A stretch of 64,000 bases of DNA from Winogradskyella sediminis (GTDB lineage Bacteria > Bacteroidota > Bacteroidia > Flavobacteriales > Flavobacteriaceae). Within the stretch, counting starts at the first letter, position 1; the number at the start of each line of letters is the position of its first letter. The notes beneath the pieces are model-generated. The model saw only the letters and a list, made by a program, of their open reading frames with translations, made no database searches and was not told the DNA's origin. Location of the stretch: contig NZ_QUNH01000004.1 in NCBI RefSeq assembly GCF_003387355.1, forward strand, positions 1-64,000, read 5' to 3'. Position numbers and translations under genes: made by a program. Below are positions 17,801-26,470 of the stretch, piece by piece.

Positions 17801-18701
17801 TATTATGGATTTTACCACCTTGGGTGAGATTATTTTTAAAGGACAGGCCAGTGTGGTAAATGGTGAGTTTGAGTTCGATTTCATTGTCCCAAAAGATATT
17901 GGCATTCCTATTGGTAGTGGTAAAGTGAGTTTTTATGCTCAGGCAACCAATCAACTTTCTGACCAAGCTGGTGCTAGTTTTGATATCGAAATAGGCGGAA
18001 TTAATGAAGATGCACCAGAAGATAACATCGGACCAGTTATTAATTTATATATGAATGACGAGAATTTTGTTTCTGGTGGCATAACCAATGAATCTCCAAC
18101 ATTATTAGCTAAGCTTCAGGATGACAATGGAATTAATACGGCAAGTGGTATTGGTCACGATATAACGGCTATTATTGATGGAGATGAAACCAATGCTATT
18201 GTTTTAAACAACTATTATCAAGCTGATGTAGATGATTATACAAATGGTACGGTATCTTACCCGTTTAGAGATTTAGAACCAGGTTTGCATACGCTTACTT
18301 TAAAGGCCTGGGATGTTTACAATAATTCAGCGACATCAGAAATACAGTTTATGGTATATGACGAGGACGAACAACTTGTAATTAATAATGTTCTAAATTA
18401 TCCCAACCCTTTTGTCGATTATACTGAGTTTTGGTTTAATCACAACAGTTCAGATCCATTAGATGTGTCGGTTCAGATATTTACAGTTTCTGGTAAATTG
18501 GTGCGAACTTTAAATGGACAAACGAGTGCAGATGAATGCTGTTCTGATGGTTCTTCATCTTTATCTAGAAATATAGTATGGGATGGAAGAGACGATTTTG
18601 GTGAGAAAATTGGAAAAGGAGTCTATGTCTATAAACTAAAAGTAAAATCTAGTCGTTTAAATAAACAGGTTGAAAAAATTCAAAAACTTGTCATACTATA
18701 A
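14832..18701 (+). CDS. porU: Type IX secretion system sortase PorU
   Basis: A 1289-residue cell-surface gingipain-type (C25) protease that removes C-terminal sorting signals of type IX substrates and attaches the proteins to the surface. A signal peptide covers about residues 1-19 (cleaved after FCFGQ). The caspase-like C25 domain spans about 530-905. The expected catalytic pair is His784 in NYFGHGGEDG and Cys818 in FITVTCEYT. The C-terminal region has a FlgD-like fold (NYPNPF near 1192, WDGRDDFG, GVYVYKLKV), as expected for PorU. porV follows after 65 bp, so transport and sorting functions are linked here. Confidence 0.95.
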   Translation: MKNCYLFSFLFFTILCFGQQKQFNINWNGTAVLETGYSKIEIPVFDENHYDYDVNRGLTYYTQWDSNGSQIDESSVVVTNISYETISSSDLKDLNTSLIPPAPKYKLYNTNARGKYSHYFELSPIIKDRGVFKKITAFTINYNTRSSRFTNGVMGVTEITNSVLSTGQWYRFYIEDSGIFKLSKSFLNGLGINTNAVDPRTIKIYGNGGRMLPLENSENYPFDVVENAVKFVGEADGSFDNADYILFYGEGPKTYSEESNTNLNLYTDKTYYYVNISSGTGKRIQDMPTIDASPTIEIDTFQDYQFYEVDDYNLAKLGRRWFGDDFDIENQRSYEFEFPNLVTSIPVDFSIAVGSVSEVLTTMKISINGTEATTLGLNAINPGSVLGTDASFNQQMNISSDVITVDFDYNNSGNPSANAFLDYINIEATRSLRYEGEQLVFKNKEVITTPGIVQYNVANASNVQEIWDITNRFEVSSFVNSDNANTLSFKAQSGEERTYLAFSNGNVYVPKTDSRTTVANQDLKGTIFNNSQGEFEDIDYIILAPSQLLTQAERLAQINREQYSLNVKVVDLQLIYNEFSTGSQDIAALRNFVKYVYDNASTPSKRLKYLCLFGDGSYDYKDRISNNTNLVPSWYTNTSFSLTSSFVSDDFYAMLDDNEGGMVNAIDRMDIAVGRILAEDVQRAKEMVDKIEAYYSAQAFGSWRNNILLISDDVDEAWEQRLQQTTDDLGTTLVEEKPFLNVVKIHSDAFEQESSSAGNRYPKVNDAIKDAIEVGALVVNYFGHGGEDGIAKERIFDKIDSQEVNNICKYNLFITVTCEYTKFDDPNRETAGEYTFWNTNGGSISLITTTRQIIVSVGESLNEVLDDYLFAFGSSDYVSMAEALRLTKTDGNISGSSQKRLVFFIGDPAMKLAFAQPDVKLTKVNDVDIAQPVDVLEALSYAKLSGEVVDTNGNILSNYNGTLTATVYDKGIERQTLGNDGVTGTDSELIIMDFTTLGEIIFKGQASVVNGEFEFDFIVPKDIGIPIGSGKVSFYAQATNQLSDQAGASFDIEIGGINEDAPEDNIGPVINLYMNDENFVSGGITNESPTLLAKLQDDNGINTASGIGHDITAIIDGDETNAIVLNNYYQADVDDYTNGTVSYPFRDLEPGLHTLTLKAWDVYNNSATSEIQFMVYDEDEQLVINNVLNYPNPFVDYTEFWFNHNSSDPLDVSVQIFTVSGKLVRTLNGQTSADECCSDGSSSLSRNIVWDGRDDFGEKIGKGVYVYKLKVKSSRLNKQVEKIQKLVIL

Positions 18702-18717
18702 TAATAATTTATATTTG
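18687..18717 (+). promoter_or_regulatory. Promoter of porV
   Basis: CTTG (18687-18690), a 19-nt spacer and a perfect TATATTTG box (18710-18717). The -33 element overlaps the last codons of porU. The leader to the ATG at 18767 is about 45 nt. Confidence 0.75.
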
Positions 18718-18766
18718 CTAACGAATTAATACGAATGTAGACGTATTAATATTTCAAAAATTGAAC

Positions 18767-20011
18767 ATGAAGAAACAAATTATAGCCTTAATGGCTCTTG
18801 TTACACTAAGTAACTCTTTTGCCCAAGATGGTACTGTAATATTACCTAATTCTAATGACAGTAGAGTAATTACTACAGGTTTACCTTTTATGTTAATTGC
18901 ACCAGATGCAAGGTCTGCGTCTTTAGGTGATATGGGAGTTGCGACATCAGTCGATGGGTTTTCTCAACAATACAATCCGGCAAAATATGCATTTTCTGAA
19001 ACCAAACAAGGAGTGAGTATCAGTTACACACCGTATTTAACCCGTTTAGTTAACGATATCTCTTTAAGTTACGTAACGTATTTTAATAGAATAAACGAAT
19101 ACAGTGCATTTTCGGTAGGACTTAAGTATTTTTCTTTAGGTGAAATTGTATTAACACAAGATGCTAATGACCCAGGAACCGCTGTAAAACCTAATGAATA
19201 TGCTATTGACGGTGCATATACGCTAAGATTGGGTGATCAGTTTTCTATGGCTGTCGCAATGCGTTACATGAGATCAGCATTAAGAATTGGACAAGTGGAT
19301 TCTAATGCACAACCAGGAAGCACATTTGGAGCTGATATCACAGGTTATTATCAAAGTGAAGAAGAAGCTTACAATGATTTTAACGGACGTTGGAGATTAG
19401 GTTTTGCGATTCAGAATTTAGGCCCTAAATTTAAGTATGACGATGGTGGTGACGATGTGTTTCAACCAACAAACTTAAGATTAGGTGCTGGTTTCGATTT
19501 TATCTTTGACCAATACAGTAAACTTGCCGTGACGGGTGAGGTTACTAAATATTTGGTGCCAACGCCTCCAATTTATGGTAAAGAATATAACTATGATGAC
19601 GAGAATGGGAATGGAGTTTATGATGAAGGTGAAGAGTATGATAATCCTGTTAGCAATACTGATATTATTATTTCGGGTCAAGATCCCGATGTTAGTTTCT
19701 TAAATGGAGTGTTTCAATCCTTTGGTGATGCACCAGGTGGATTTAGTGAAGAGTTAAGAGAATTTACTTGGGCATTAAGTGCAGAGTATACCTATCAAGA
19801 TAATTTTTCATTCAGAACCGGATATTTTAATGAAGCAGATGATAAAGGAGCACGTAAGTTTTTTGCCCTTGGAGCAGGTTTTAAATACACTACTATAAAT
19901 GTGGATTTATCTTACTTATTCTCAGCCTCTAAAGTTCAAAGTCCGTTAGAAAATACTTTACGTTTTTCACTAACATTTAATTTTGGTGACGGCGAATACG
20001 ATGAATATTAA
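18767..20011 (+). CDS. porV: Type IX secretion outer membrane protein PorV (LptO)
   Basis: A 414-residue outer-membrane beta-barrel of the FadL type that acts with PorU as shuttle and attachment partner for type IX substrates. A signal peptide covers residues 1-20 (MKKQIIALMALV to SFAQ). The conserved N-terminal block TGLPFMLIAPDARSASLGDMG is the PorV signature, and the strand-rich C-terminus ends in TFNFG plus an acidic tail. I take ATG 18767 rather than the in-frame TTG at 18761 because the signal peptide then begins with MKKQ. A terminator follows the gene. Confidence 0.95.
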   Translation: MKKQIIALMALVTLSNSFAQDGTVILPNSNDSRVITTGLPFMLIAPDARSASLGDMGVATSVDGFSQQYNPAKYAFSETKQGVSISYTPYLTRLVNDISLSYVTYFNRINEYSAFSVGLKYFSLGEIVLTQDANDPGTAVKPNEYAIDGAYTLRLGDQFSMAVAMRYMRSALRIGQVDSNAQPGSTFGADITGYYQSEEEAYNDFNGRWRLGFAIQNLGPKFKYDDGGDDVFQPTNLRLGAGFDFIFDQYSKLAVTGEVTKYLVPTPPIYGKEYNYDDENGNGVYDEGEEYDNPVSNTDIIISGQDPDVSFLNGVFQSFGDAPGGFSEELREFTWALSAEYTYQDNFSFRTGYFNEADDKGARKFFALGAGFKYTTINVDLSYLFSASKVQSPLENTLRFSLTFNFGDGEYDEY

Positions 20012-20037
20012 ATATTTATTACTAACTTGAGATATCA

Positions 20038-20071
20038 AAAACTATTGTTTACTAAAGCAATAGTTTTTTTG
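20038..20071 (+). terminator. Intrinsic terminator of porV
   Basis: A 10-bp stem (AAAACTATTG 20038-20047, CAATAGTTTT 20058-20067) with a 10-nt loop and a T-run. Confidence 0.8.
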
Positions 20072-20091
20072 TCTAAACTAAACAGTATCAT

Positions 20092-20574
20092 ATGAAGGAA
20101 GTCAAAATAGAAACTACATTACAAGTCTACGATGATATACATGAGCTTCCTAAAGCACTTCAAGATTTAATGCGTACGGCTATAGAAGCTAGAGAAAACG
20201 CTTATGCACCGTATTCAAAATTTAATGTAGGTGCAGCTATTTTGCTTGATAATGATAGTGTGGTTATTGGAAGTAATCAAGAAAACGCTTGTTTTCCTTC
20301 TGGTTTATGCGCAGAACGTACGGCAATCTATTACGCAGGAGCAAAATATCCTAACGCTAAAATTTTAATAATGGCGATTACAGCATCGTCTCAAAACCAA
20401 GTTACGGACAAACCTATTCCGCCATGTGGAGCTTGCCGTCAATCTATAGCAGAATACGAAATAAAGCAAGAGCAACCTATAGAAATTTACTTCATGGGAG
20501 CACAAGGAAAGGTGATAAAATCTAATTCACTAGCCAATTTATTACCACTTCTTTTTGAAAGTTCAGTATTATAA
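20092..20574 (+). CDS. cdd: Cytidine deaminase
   Basis: A 160-residue zinc enzyme that deaminates cytidine and deoxycytidine in pyrimidine salvage. The zinc/catalytic motif CAERTA gives Cys73 and Glu75, and PPCGACRQ supplies Cys112 and Cys115. The N-terminal YSKFNVGAA motif is also typical. The length fits the short homotetrameric class. It lies between the porV terminator and the pdhA promoter, so it is probably monocistronic. Confidence 0.94.
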   Translation: MKEVKIETTLQVYDDIHELPKALQDLMRTAIEARENAYAPYSKFNVGAAILLDNDSVVIGSNQENACFPSGLCAERTAIYYAGAKYPNAKILIMAITASSQNQVTDKPIPPCGACRQSIAEYEIKQEQPIEIYFMGAQGKVIKSNSLANLLPLLFESSVL

Positions 20575-20649
20575 GGTTTTCGTTGCAATAAATTCAGTAA
20601 TCTCTTTTTTTTTTACGATATACTACTTCTTCATTATTGTCTAAAGTGT

Positions 20650-20657
20650 TATTTTTG
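20650..20657 (+). promoter_or_regulatory. -7 promoter box for the pdhA-pdhC unit
   Basis: Perfect TATTTTTG box, 29 nt before the pdhA ATG; no clear -33 element. Confidence 0.5.
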
Positions 20658-20686
20658 TTATTCTATTTAAAAGAACTCATCATAAA

Positions 20687-21688
20687 ATGCAAAAAATAAC
20701 CAAAGAAGTTTACCTAAAGTGGTACGAGGACATGTTGTTTTGGCGAAAGTTTGAAGATAAACTTGCCGCAGTGTATATTCAACAAAAAGTTAGAGGATTC
20801 CTACATTTATACAATGGACAAGAAGCCGTATTAGCAGGTGCTTTACATGCTATGGATTTAACGAAAGATAAAATGATTACAGCTTATCGTAATCACGTTC
20901 AGCCCATAGGTATGGGAGTAGATCCTAAACGTGTAATGGCAGAGTTGTTTGGGAAAGCAACAGGAACGTCGCAAGGTCTTGGTGGATCTATGCATATTTT
21001 TTCTAAAGAACACCGATTTTATGGAGGTCACGGTATTGTAGGTGGTCAAATTCCTTTAGGTGCAGGTATTGCTTTCGGTGATAAATATCACGATAAGGAT
21101 GCCGTAACCATTTGTTGTTTTGGTGATGGTGCTGCAAGACAAGGCTCATTGCACGAAACCTTTAACTTGGCTATGCTTTGGAATTTGCCAGTTGTATTTG
21201 TTTGTGAAAACAATGGATATGCGATGGGAACTTCAGTTGCGCGTACAGCAAACCATACCGATGTATGGAAACTAGGTCTTGGCTATGATATGCCGTCTGG
21301 ACCAGTAGATGGTATGAATCCTATAAAAGTTGCTGAAGCATTTGATGAAGCTATTCAGCGTGCAAGAAAAGGTGGTGGACCAACATTTTTGGAGGTTAAG
21401 ACCTACCGTTATAGAGGCCATTCTATGTCTGATGCGCAACATTACAGAACGAAGGATGAGGTTGAAGAATACAAAAAAATTGACCCAATTACTCAAGTTA
21501 AAGATATTATTCTTGAAAAGGAATATGCAACAGAAGCAGAATTAAAAGCTATTGACAAAGCTGTTAAGCAGCGCGTTTCAGAATGTGAGAAGTTCGCAGA
21601 TGAATCTCCATTCCCAGATACCAAAGTTATGTACGATGTTGTATACGAACAAGAAGATTACCCATTTATAGACCACAAAATTAAGTAA
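20687..21688 (+). CDS. pdhA: Pyruvate dehydrogenase E1 component, alpha subunit
   Basis: A 333-residue thiamine-diphosphate enzyme subunit that decarboxylates pyruvate and reductively acetylates the E2 lipoyl group. The ThDP-binding block starts with GDGAARQGS (about 145-153) and ends in ENN (about 174-176). The phosphorylation-loop-type segment YRYRGHSMSD lies near 239-248. The beta subunit is not adjacent and must be elsewhere. pdhC starts 3 bp downstream, so the two form an operon. Confidence 0.94.
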   Translation: MQKITKEVYLKWYEDMLFWRKFEDKLAAVYIQQKVRGFLHLYNGQEAVLAGALHAMDLTKDKMITAYRNHVQPIGMGVDPKRVMAELFGKATGTSQGLGGSMHIFSKEHRFYGGHGIVGGQIPLGAGIAFGDKYHDKDAVTICCFGDGAARQGSLHETFNLAMLWNLPVVFVCENNGYAMGTSVARTANHTDVWKLGLGYDMPSGPVDGMNPIKVAEAFDEAIQRARKGGGPTFLEVKTYRYRGHSMSDAQHYRTKDEVEEYKKIDPITQVKDIILEKEYATEAELKAIDKAVKQRVSECEKFADESPFPDTKVMYDVVYEQEDYPFIDHKIK

Positions 21689-21691
21689 GCT

Positions 21692-23317
21692 ATGGCAGAA
21701 GTAATAAATATGCCGCGTTTAAGCGACACCATGGAAGAAGGAACCGTTGCCTCTTGGTTAAAAAAAGTAGGTGACAAAGTAGAAGAAGGAGATATTTTAG
21801 CCGAAATCGAAACGGATAAAGCAACTATGGAGTTTGAATCTTTTAACGAAGGAACATTACTTCATATTGGTATTCAAGAAGGTGAAACGGCTAAAGTAGA
21901 TACGCTGTTAGCAATTATAGGAGAAGAAGGTGAAGATATTTCTGGCTATTTAAACGGAGATGCCACATCAGATGTTGCTGAAAAAACGGAGGATACAACA
22001 CTTGAAACTTCTGAATCTGAAAGTTCAGACGCTGACGATACACAAGAGTTACCAGAAGGAGTTACTGTCGTGACCATGCCACGATTAAGTGACACTATGG
22101 AAGAGGGTACTGTGGCTTCCTGGTTAAAGAACGTAGGTGATGAAGTAGAGGAAGGTGATATTCTTGCTGAAATAGAAACAGATAAAGCGACTATGGAATT
22201 TGAATCATTCCAGTCCGGAAATTTATTATATATAGGTTTAAACGAAGGTGAGAGTGCTAAAGTAGATTCGTTATTGGCAATTATTGGTCCCGAAGGTACT
22301 GATGTATCTAATATTGCTAAAAACTTTAAGTCTGAAGGTGCGGAAGCTAAAAAAGAAACACCTAAAGCTGAGGTTAAGAAAGAAGCACCAAAAGCTGAAC
22401 CTAAAAAAGTTGAAGAAAAGAAAGAAGCTCCTAAGGCTTCAGTATCTAATACAACATCAACTTCAGGACGTATTTTTGCATCTCCATTAGCTAAAAAAAT
22501 GGCTAATGAAAAAGGTGTAGATTTAAATCAGGTAAAAGGGTCTGGCGAGAATGGTAGAATTGTAAAGAAAGATATTGAAAACTTTACGCCTGCTGCTCAA
22601 AATACTTCGGTTGGAAAATTTGTAGCTACAGGTCAAGAGGATTTTGACGAAGTACCTAATTCAAATATGCGTAAAGCAATTGCTAAAAACTTGGCTAAAT
22701 CTAAGTTTACAGCACCACATTATTATTTAAATGTGGAATTTGATATGGAAAACGCTATTGCATTTAGACAACAATATAATTCTATTCCAGATACCAAGAT
22801 TTCATATAATGATATGATTGTGAAAGCTTGTGCTTTAGCTTTAAAGCAACATCCACAAGTTAACTCGCAGTGGTTTGATGATAGAATGCGATTAAATAAT
22901 CACGTTCATATTGGTGTAGCTGTTGCCGTACCAGATGGTTTATTGGTACCAGTGGTTAAATTTGCAAACGAGCAAAGTTTACCACAAATTGGTGCAGCTG
23001 TAAGAGAATTTGCAGGTAAAGCCAGAAACAAGAAACTAGCATTAGATGAAATGGAAGGTAGTACATTTACAGTGTCTAACTTGGGTATGTTTGGTATCGA
23101 TAGTTTTACATCTATTATTAATCAGCCTAATTCAGCTATTTTATCAGTTGGGAATATAGTAGAAAAGCCAGTAGTTAAAAACGGACAGATTGTTGTTGGT
23201 AATACCATGAAGTTATGTTTAGCTTGTGACCATAGAACAGTTGATGGAGCTACAGGTGCACAATTCCTTCAAACATTAAAAGGCTATATTGAAAATCCAT
23301 TAACAATGGTTGTGTAA
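21692..23317 (+). CDS. pdhC: Pyruvate dehydrogenase E2, dihydrolipoamide acetyltransferase with two lipoyl domains
   Basis: A 541-residue core subunit that transfers acetyl groups from E1 to CoA. There are two almost identical lipoyl domains (about 1-80 and 125-205), each with the ETDKATMEFES loop; the lipoylated lysines should be K43 and K165. A Lys/Pro/Ala-rich linker and a peripheral subunit-binding domain (about 257-295) follow. The catalytic domain ends with DHRTVDGA, giving catalytic His514. The duplicated lipoyl domains are also visible as a DNA repeat. A strong terminator closes the operon. Confidence 0.95.
   Translation: MAEVINMPRLSDTMEEGTVASWLKKVGDKVEEGDILAEIETDKATMEFESFNEGTLLHIGIQEGETAKVDTLLAIIGEEGEDISGYLNGDATSDVAEKTEDTTLETSESESSDADDTQELPEGVTVVTMPRLSDTMEEGTVASWLKNVGDEVEEGDILAEIETDKATMEFESFQSGNLLYIGLNEGESAKVDSLLAIIGPEGTDVSNIAKNFKSEGAEAKKETPKAEVKKEAPKAEPKKVEEKKEAPKASVSNTTSTSGRIFASPLAKKMANEKGVDLNQVKGSGENGRIVKKDIENFTPAAQNTSVGKFVATGQEDFDEVPNSNMRKAIAKNLAKSKFTAPHYYLNVEFDMENAIAFRQQYNSIPDTKISYNDMIVKACALALKQHPQVNSQWFDDRMRLNNHVHIGVAVAVPDGLLVPVVKFANEQSLPQIGAAVREFAGKARNKKLALDEMEGSTFTVSNLGMFGIDSFTSIINQPNSAILSVGNIVEKPVVKNGQIVVGNTMKLCLACDHRTVDGATGAQFLQTLKGYIENPLTMVV
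21701..22300 (+). repeat. Intragenic duplication encoding the two lipoyl domains of E2
   Basis: The segments at about 21701-21930 and 22076-22300 encode near-identical peptides (both contain PRLSDTMEEGTVASWLK and ETDKATMEFESF). Synonymous differences are scattered, so the duplication is old and kept by selection. Confidence 0.8.
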
Positions 23318-23358
23318 TAACTAGATAATTAAGGTCTAAGAAAGACTATTAATAATAT

Positions 23359-23397
23359 AATCCTGATTTGATCATTTTTCAAATCAGGATTTTTTTA
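23359..23397 (+). terminator. Intrinsic terminator of the pdhA-pdhC operon
   Basis: A 12-bp stem (AATCCTGATTTG 23359-23370, CAAATCAGGATT 23380-23391) with a 9-nt loop and a T-run. Confidence 0.9.
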
Positions 23398-23420
23398 TCT
23401 TTAAACGCAAATTATTATTT

Positions 23421-24374
23421 ATGAAAAAAATTATACCATTGTTTATTTTACTTCTTATTTATAGCTGTAAAACCAGTGTACAATCCGACTCAGAGTCAAT
23501 TACAATTACTGCAGAAGAATTGGAATCTATGGTAACTTATTTAGCGTCTGATGATTTAAATGGTCGTGATACGGGTTCAGAAGGTATTGATAAAGCTGCT
23601 AATTATTTAGAAAATCAATTAAAGTCATATAATGTAAAACCATATTTCGAAACCTATAAAGATGAATTTAAAGTTGGTGATTTAGATGCTTTTAACATTG
23701 TAGGTGTCATTGAAGGCAATGATTCAGACTTAAAAGATGAATTTGTGATAATTGGTGCCCATTATGATCATATCGGTATTTCAAAGAAAATAGTACAAAA
23801 CGATTCCATTGCTAATGGAGCAAATGATAATGCTGCAGGCACAAGTTCGGTTTTAGCAATGGCAAAATATTTCGCGGCTAAAAAAAATAATAAACGCAGT
23901 TTGATGTTTGTGTTTTTTTCGGCTGAAGAAAAAGGATTACTAGGATCTAAACATTTGGCCAATAAATTAAAATCAGAAAATTTAGATCTTTATACTATGG
24001 TGAATATGGAAATGATTGGTGTACCATTTGTAAATAGAGATTATGTTGCCTTTGTAACAGGATATGATAAATCTAATATGGCTAATAAAATGAACGAGTA
24101 CTTAGGGTCTAATTTGCTTGGTTTTTCAGAAATTTCAAAAAAATATAACTTATTTCGTCAATCGGATAATGCGGCATTTTACGATGAATTTAAACTTCCT
24201 TGTCATACTATTTCGTCTTGCGATTTATCTAATTACGATTATTATCATCATGTCGATGATGAAGCTGATAAATTAGATTATAAACACATGGCAAGTCTAA
24301 TTAATGGGATTATTCCTGGTATAGAGAAAATGAGTAATACAGCAACTAAGGAAATTGTTTTAAAAGATGAGTAA
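23421..24374 (+). CDS. M28-family zinc aminopeptidase lipoprotein
   Basis: A 317-residue exported metallopeptidase. The lipoprotein signal ends at Cys16 (LIYSC). The M28 zinc ligands are visible as His114/Asp116 in GAHYDHIG, Asp136 in GANDNAAG and Glu169/Glu170 in FFSAEEKG, with a late HHVDDEAD segment. It should trim peptides in the periplasm or at the outer membrane; the substrate is unknown. The SDR gene overlaps its end by 8 bp, so the two are translationally close. Confidence 0.9.
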   Translation: MKKIIPLFILLLIYSCKTSVQSDSESITITAEELESMVTYLASDDLNGRDTGSEGIDKAANYLENQLKSYNVKPYFETYKDEFKVGDLDAFNIVGVIEGNDSDLKDEFVIIGAHYDHIGISKKIVQNDSIANGANDNAAGTSSVLAMAKYFAAKKNNKRSLMFVFFSAEEKGLLGSKHLANKLKSENLDLYTMVNMEMIGVPFVNRDYVAFVTGYDKSNMANKMNEYLGSNLLGFSEISKKYNLFRQSDNAAFYDEFKLPCHTISSCDLSNYDYYHHVDDEADKLDYKHMASLINGIIPGIEKMSNTATKEIVLKDE

Positions 24375-25050
24375 AAATATAATTATTACAGGTACAAGTC
24401 GTGGTATAGGGTTTGAATTGGTTCATTTGTTAGCCAATCAAGGACATAATGTTTTAGCTTTATCTCGAAATGCAAAACCAGTGTCTAACCTTAATTTTGA
24501 TAATATTTCATCCTTTGCATTTGATTTGTGTAATGAAGAAGATTACCAAAATGTGGCGGATTTTGTGAAAAATGAATGGAAACACGTTGATATTTTAATA
24601 AATAATGCTGGCGCAATTTTAAATGAACCGTTTGCTGATACCACATTTAAGGATTTTGAAAAAATATATAAGACCAACGTATTTGGTGTTGCAGAATTAA
24701 CAAGAGTTGTAATTCCGTTTATGAAAAGTAACGGACATGTAGTTACAATTAGTTCTATGGGAGGCATACAAGGTAGTATGAAGTTCGCTGGCTTATCGGC
24801 TTACAGTTCTAGTAAAGGAGCTGTGATTACTTTAACCGAATTGTTAGCGGAAGAATACAAAGAAACAGGGCCTCAGTTTAATGTGTTGGCATTAGGTGCT
24901 GTGCAAACGGAAATGTTAGCAGAAGCATTTCCTGGGTACAAAGCACCAACAACAGCGATAGAAATGGCAAGGTATATTCAAGATTTTGCATTAACAGGAA
25001 ATAAATATTATAACGGAAAGGTATTGCAGGTTTCTAATTCTACGCCTTAA
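24367..25050 (+). CDS. Short-chain dehydrogenase/reductase (SDR)
   Basis: A 227-residue classical SDR. The dinucleotide loop TGTSRGIG (residues 8-15), NNAG, the catalytic Ser in TISSMGG and the YSSSK active-site motif are all present. The substrate cannot be predicted. It overlaps the upstream M28 peptidase by 8 bp and converges on cbpM. Confidence 0.9.
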   Translation: MSKNIIITGTSRGIGFELVHLLANQGHNVLALSRNAKPVSNLNFDNISSFAFDLCNEEDYQNVADFVKNEWKHVDILINNAGAILNEPFADTTFKDFEKIYKTNVFGVAELTRVVIPFMKSNGHVVTISSMGGIQGSMKFAGLSAYSSSKGAVITLTELLAEEYKETGPQFNVLALGAVQTEMLAEAFPGYKAPTTAIEMARYIQDFALTGNKYYNGKVLQVSNSTP

Positions 25051-25057
25051 CAACTAT

Positions 25058-25354
25058 TTAATCGTTTGTATAACGTTGAAGTTTATTTTGCGCTGAAGTT
25101 AGTTCAGCTTTTAAATAATCAATTTTTTCTAGAAGGTTGAAGACGGTGTCGATACCTTCATAATTAAGGTGTAATTCTTGGTGTAATCGAATCATTTTTT
25201 CGATATCAGCTATTTTATCTTGATGAATACAATTTGTTTTTTCAACCGAAACAACTTCGATAAGTCCATAGTCTTTTAACCCATTAAAAAATGACATTTC
25301 TATTTTATAATGGGTACATAAACTAGGTAGTGGTATTAAATGTTTATTCTGCAT
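25058..25354 (-). CDS. cbpM: Chaperone modulator CbpM
   Basis: A 98-residue MerR-HTH-like protein that in E. coli binds CbpA and inhibits its co-chaperone activity. The size, the position 2 bp after cbpA and the pattern KDYGLIEV...ADIEKMIRLHQELHLNYEGID fit the family. The winged-helix part comes first and a C-terminal coiled segment (about 70-98) follows. Confidence 0.85.
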   Translation of the reverse strand: MQNKHLIPLPSLCTHYKIEMSFFNGLKDYGLIEVVSVEKTNCIHQDKIADIEKMIRLHQELHLNYEGIDTVFNLLEKIDYLKAELTSAQNKLQRYTND

Positions 25355-25356
25355 AG

Positions 25357-26250
25357 CTATTGTAGTTTTGCCAGTTCTTCAAAAAGTTCTTTTTCTTTAT
25401 CCGATAGGGTTTTTGGTAATTCAATATTATAAGTAATATACAAATCACCAAACTGTCCTTCTTTTTTATATTTAGGAAAGCCTTTTCCTTTTAATTTTAC
25501 ACGAGTGCCATTTTGAGTTAATGGTTTTATATTTAATTTTACTTTACCGTCAAAGGTATTAACGGTAACGTCTCCTCCTAAAATAGATTTATACAAGTCG
25601 ATATTTACAGTTTTGTATAGGTTTGCTCCATCTCGTTTAAATTCGGTATTGTTGGTAATGATAAATTCTATAAGTAAATCTCCATGAGGACCACCATTTC
25701 TACCTTCTCCTCCTTTGCCTTTAATTTTTATAATTTGACCATTGGTTATTCCGGCAGGTATGGTGAGTCGTATATTTTTTCCGTTAACGGTTAATACACG
25801 TTTTTCTGTAGTGTAAACATCTCTTAAATCTAGTTGTAATTGAGCATTAAAATCTTGACCTCTAAATTTTGTTCCTCCACCTCTATAATCAAACCCACCT
25901 CCAAACATAGATTCAAAAAAATCAGAGTAATCACTTCCTTCAAATTCTTGTGAACCAGAAGAACGTTGATACTGTTGTTGAGACTGACGCTGCTGTTGTT
26001 TTTGGGCTTCTTCATAAGCCTCTCCATGCTGCCAATTTTCACCGTATTTATCGTATTTTTTACGGTTGTCATCGTTACTTAAAACTTCGTTGGCTTCATT
26101 AATTCTTTTGAACTGTAATTCCGCTTCTTTATCGTTAGGGTTTAAATCAGGATGATATTTTCTAGCCAATTTACGATAGGCTTTTTTTATATCATTTTTA
26201 GTAGCACTTTTATCTACACCAAGTATTTTATAATAGTCAATAAATGCCAT
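25357..26250 (-). CDS. cbpA: CbpA-type DnaJ co-chaperone
   Basis: A 297-residue class II J-domain protein that stimulates DnaK. The J-domain (residues 1-70) has HPD in KYHPDLNP. A Gln-rich, then Gly/Phe-rich linker (about 80-125) leads to two C-terminal beta-barrel substrate-binding domains (about 125-290); no zinc-finger domain is present, as expected for CbpA. I choose ATG at 26250 ([12 protein letters not shown]) because the 13 residues encoded further upstream do not resemble a J-domain start. It is paired with cbpM. Confidence 0.93.
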   Translation of the reverse strand: MAFIDYYKILGVDKSATKNDIKKAYRKLARKYHPDLNPNDKEAELQFKRINEANEVLSNDDNRKKYDKYGENWQHGEAYEEAQKQQQRQSQQQYQRSSGSQEFEGSDYSDFFESMFGGGFDYRGGGTKFRGQDFNAQLQLDLRDVYTTEKRVLTVNGKNIRLTIPAGITNGQIIKIKGKGGEGRNGGPHGDLLIEFIITNNTEFKRDGANLYKTVNIDLYKSILGGDVTVNTFDGKVKLNIKPLTQNGTRVKLKGKGFPKYKKEGQFGDLYITYNIELPKTLSDKEKELFEELAKLQ

Positions 26251-26338
26251 AATCTTAAAATCTGAATATAATTTTGAGTATTTATTCAATATTGTCTAGC
26301 TAAGTTAACGTTTTTTTATGCCATCATCAAGAGGTGTA

Positions 26339-26440
26339 TTGTTAATTAAAATGTAATATGAAAGGTTTGTTAGAGTATTGAAAATCTGGTGCATTAGAGG
26401 TTCTTAATTTTTATATTAAAAGTTAATTAAATGTTAATTC
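26339..26440. repeat. Repeated GTTAATTA motifs upstream of the haloperoxidase-fusion gene
   Basis: GTTAATTAAA occurs at 26341-26350 and 26422-26431, and GTTAATT again at 26433-26439. The two longer copies are both followed by ATG. They lie in the divergent region between cbpA and the gene at 26471. They may be protein-binding sites or simply AT-rich chance. Confidence 0.3.
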
Positions 26441-26470
26441 TTATTTTTTATATTTATAAAAAAATAGTGT

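Noticed and set aside
18761..18766. TTG start for porV two codons upstream
   Set aside because: The ATG at 18767 gives a standard signal peptide start (MKKQ).
26251..26289. A longer N-terminus for CbpA
   Set aside because: J-domain proteins start right before the DYYKILG segment; the extra 13 residues have no homology by eye.
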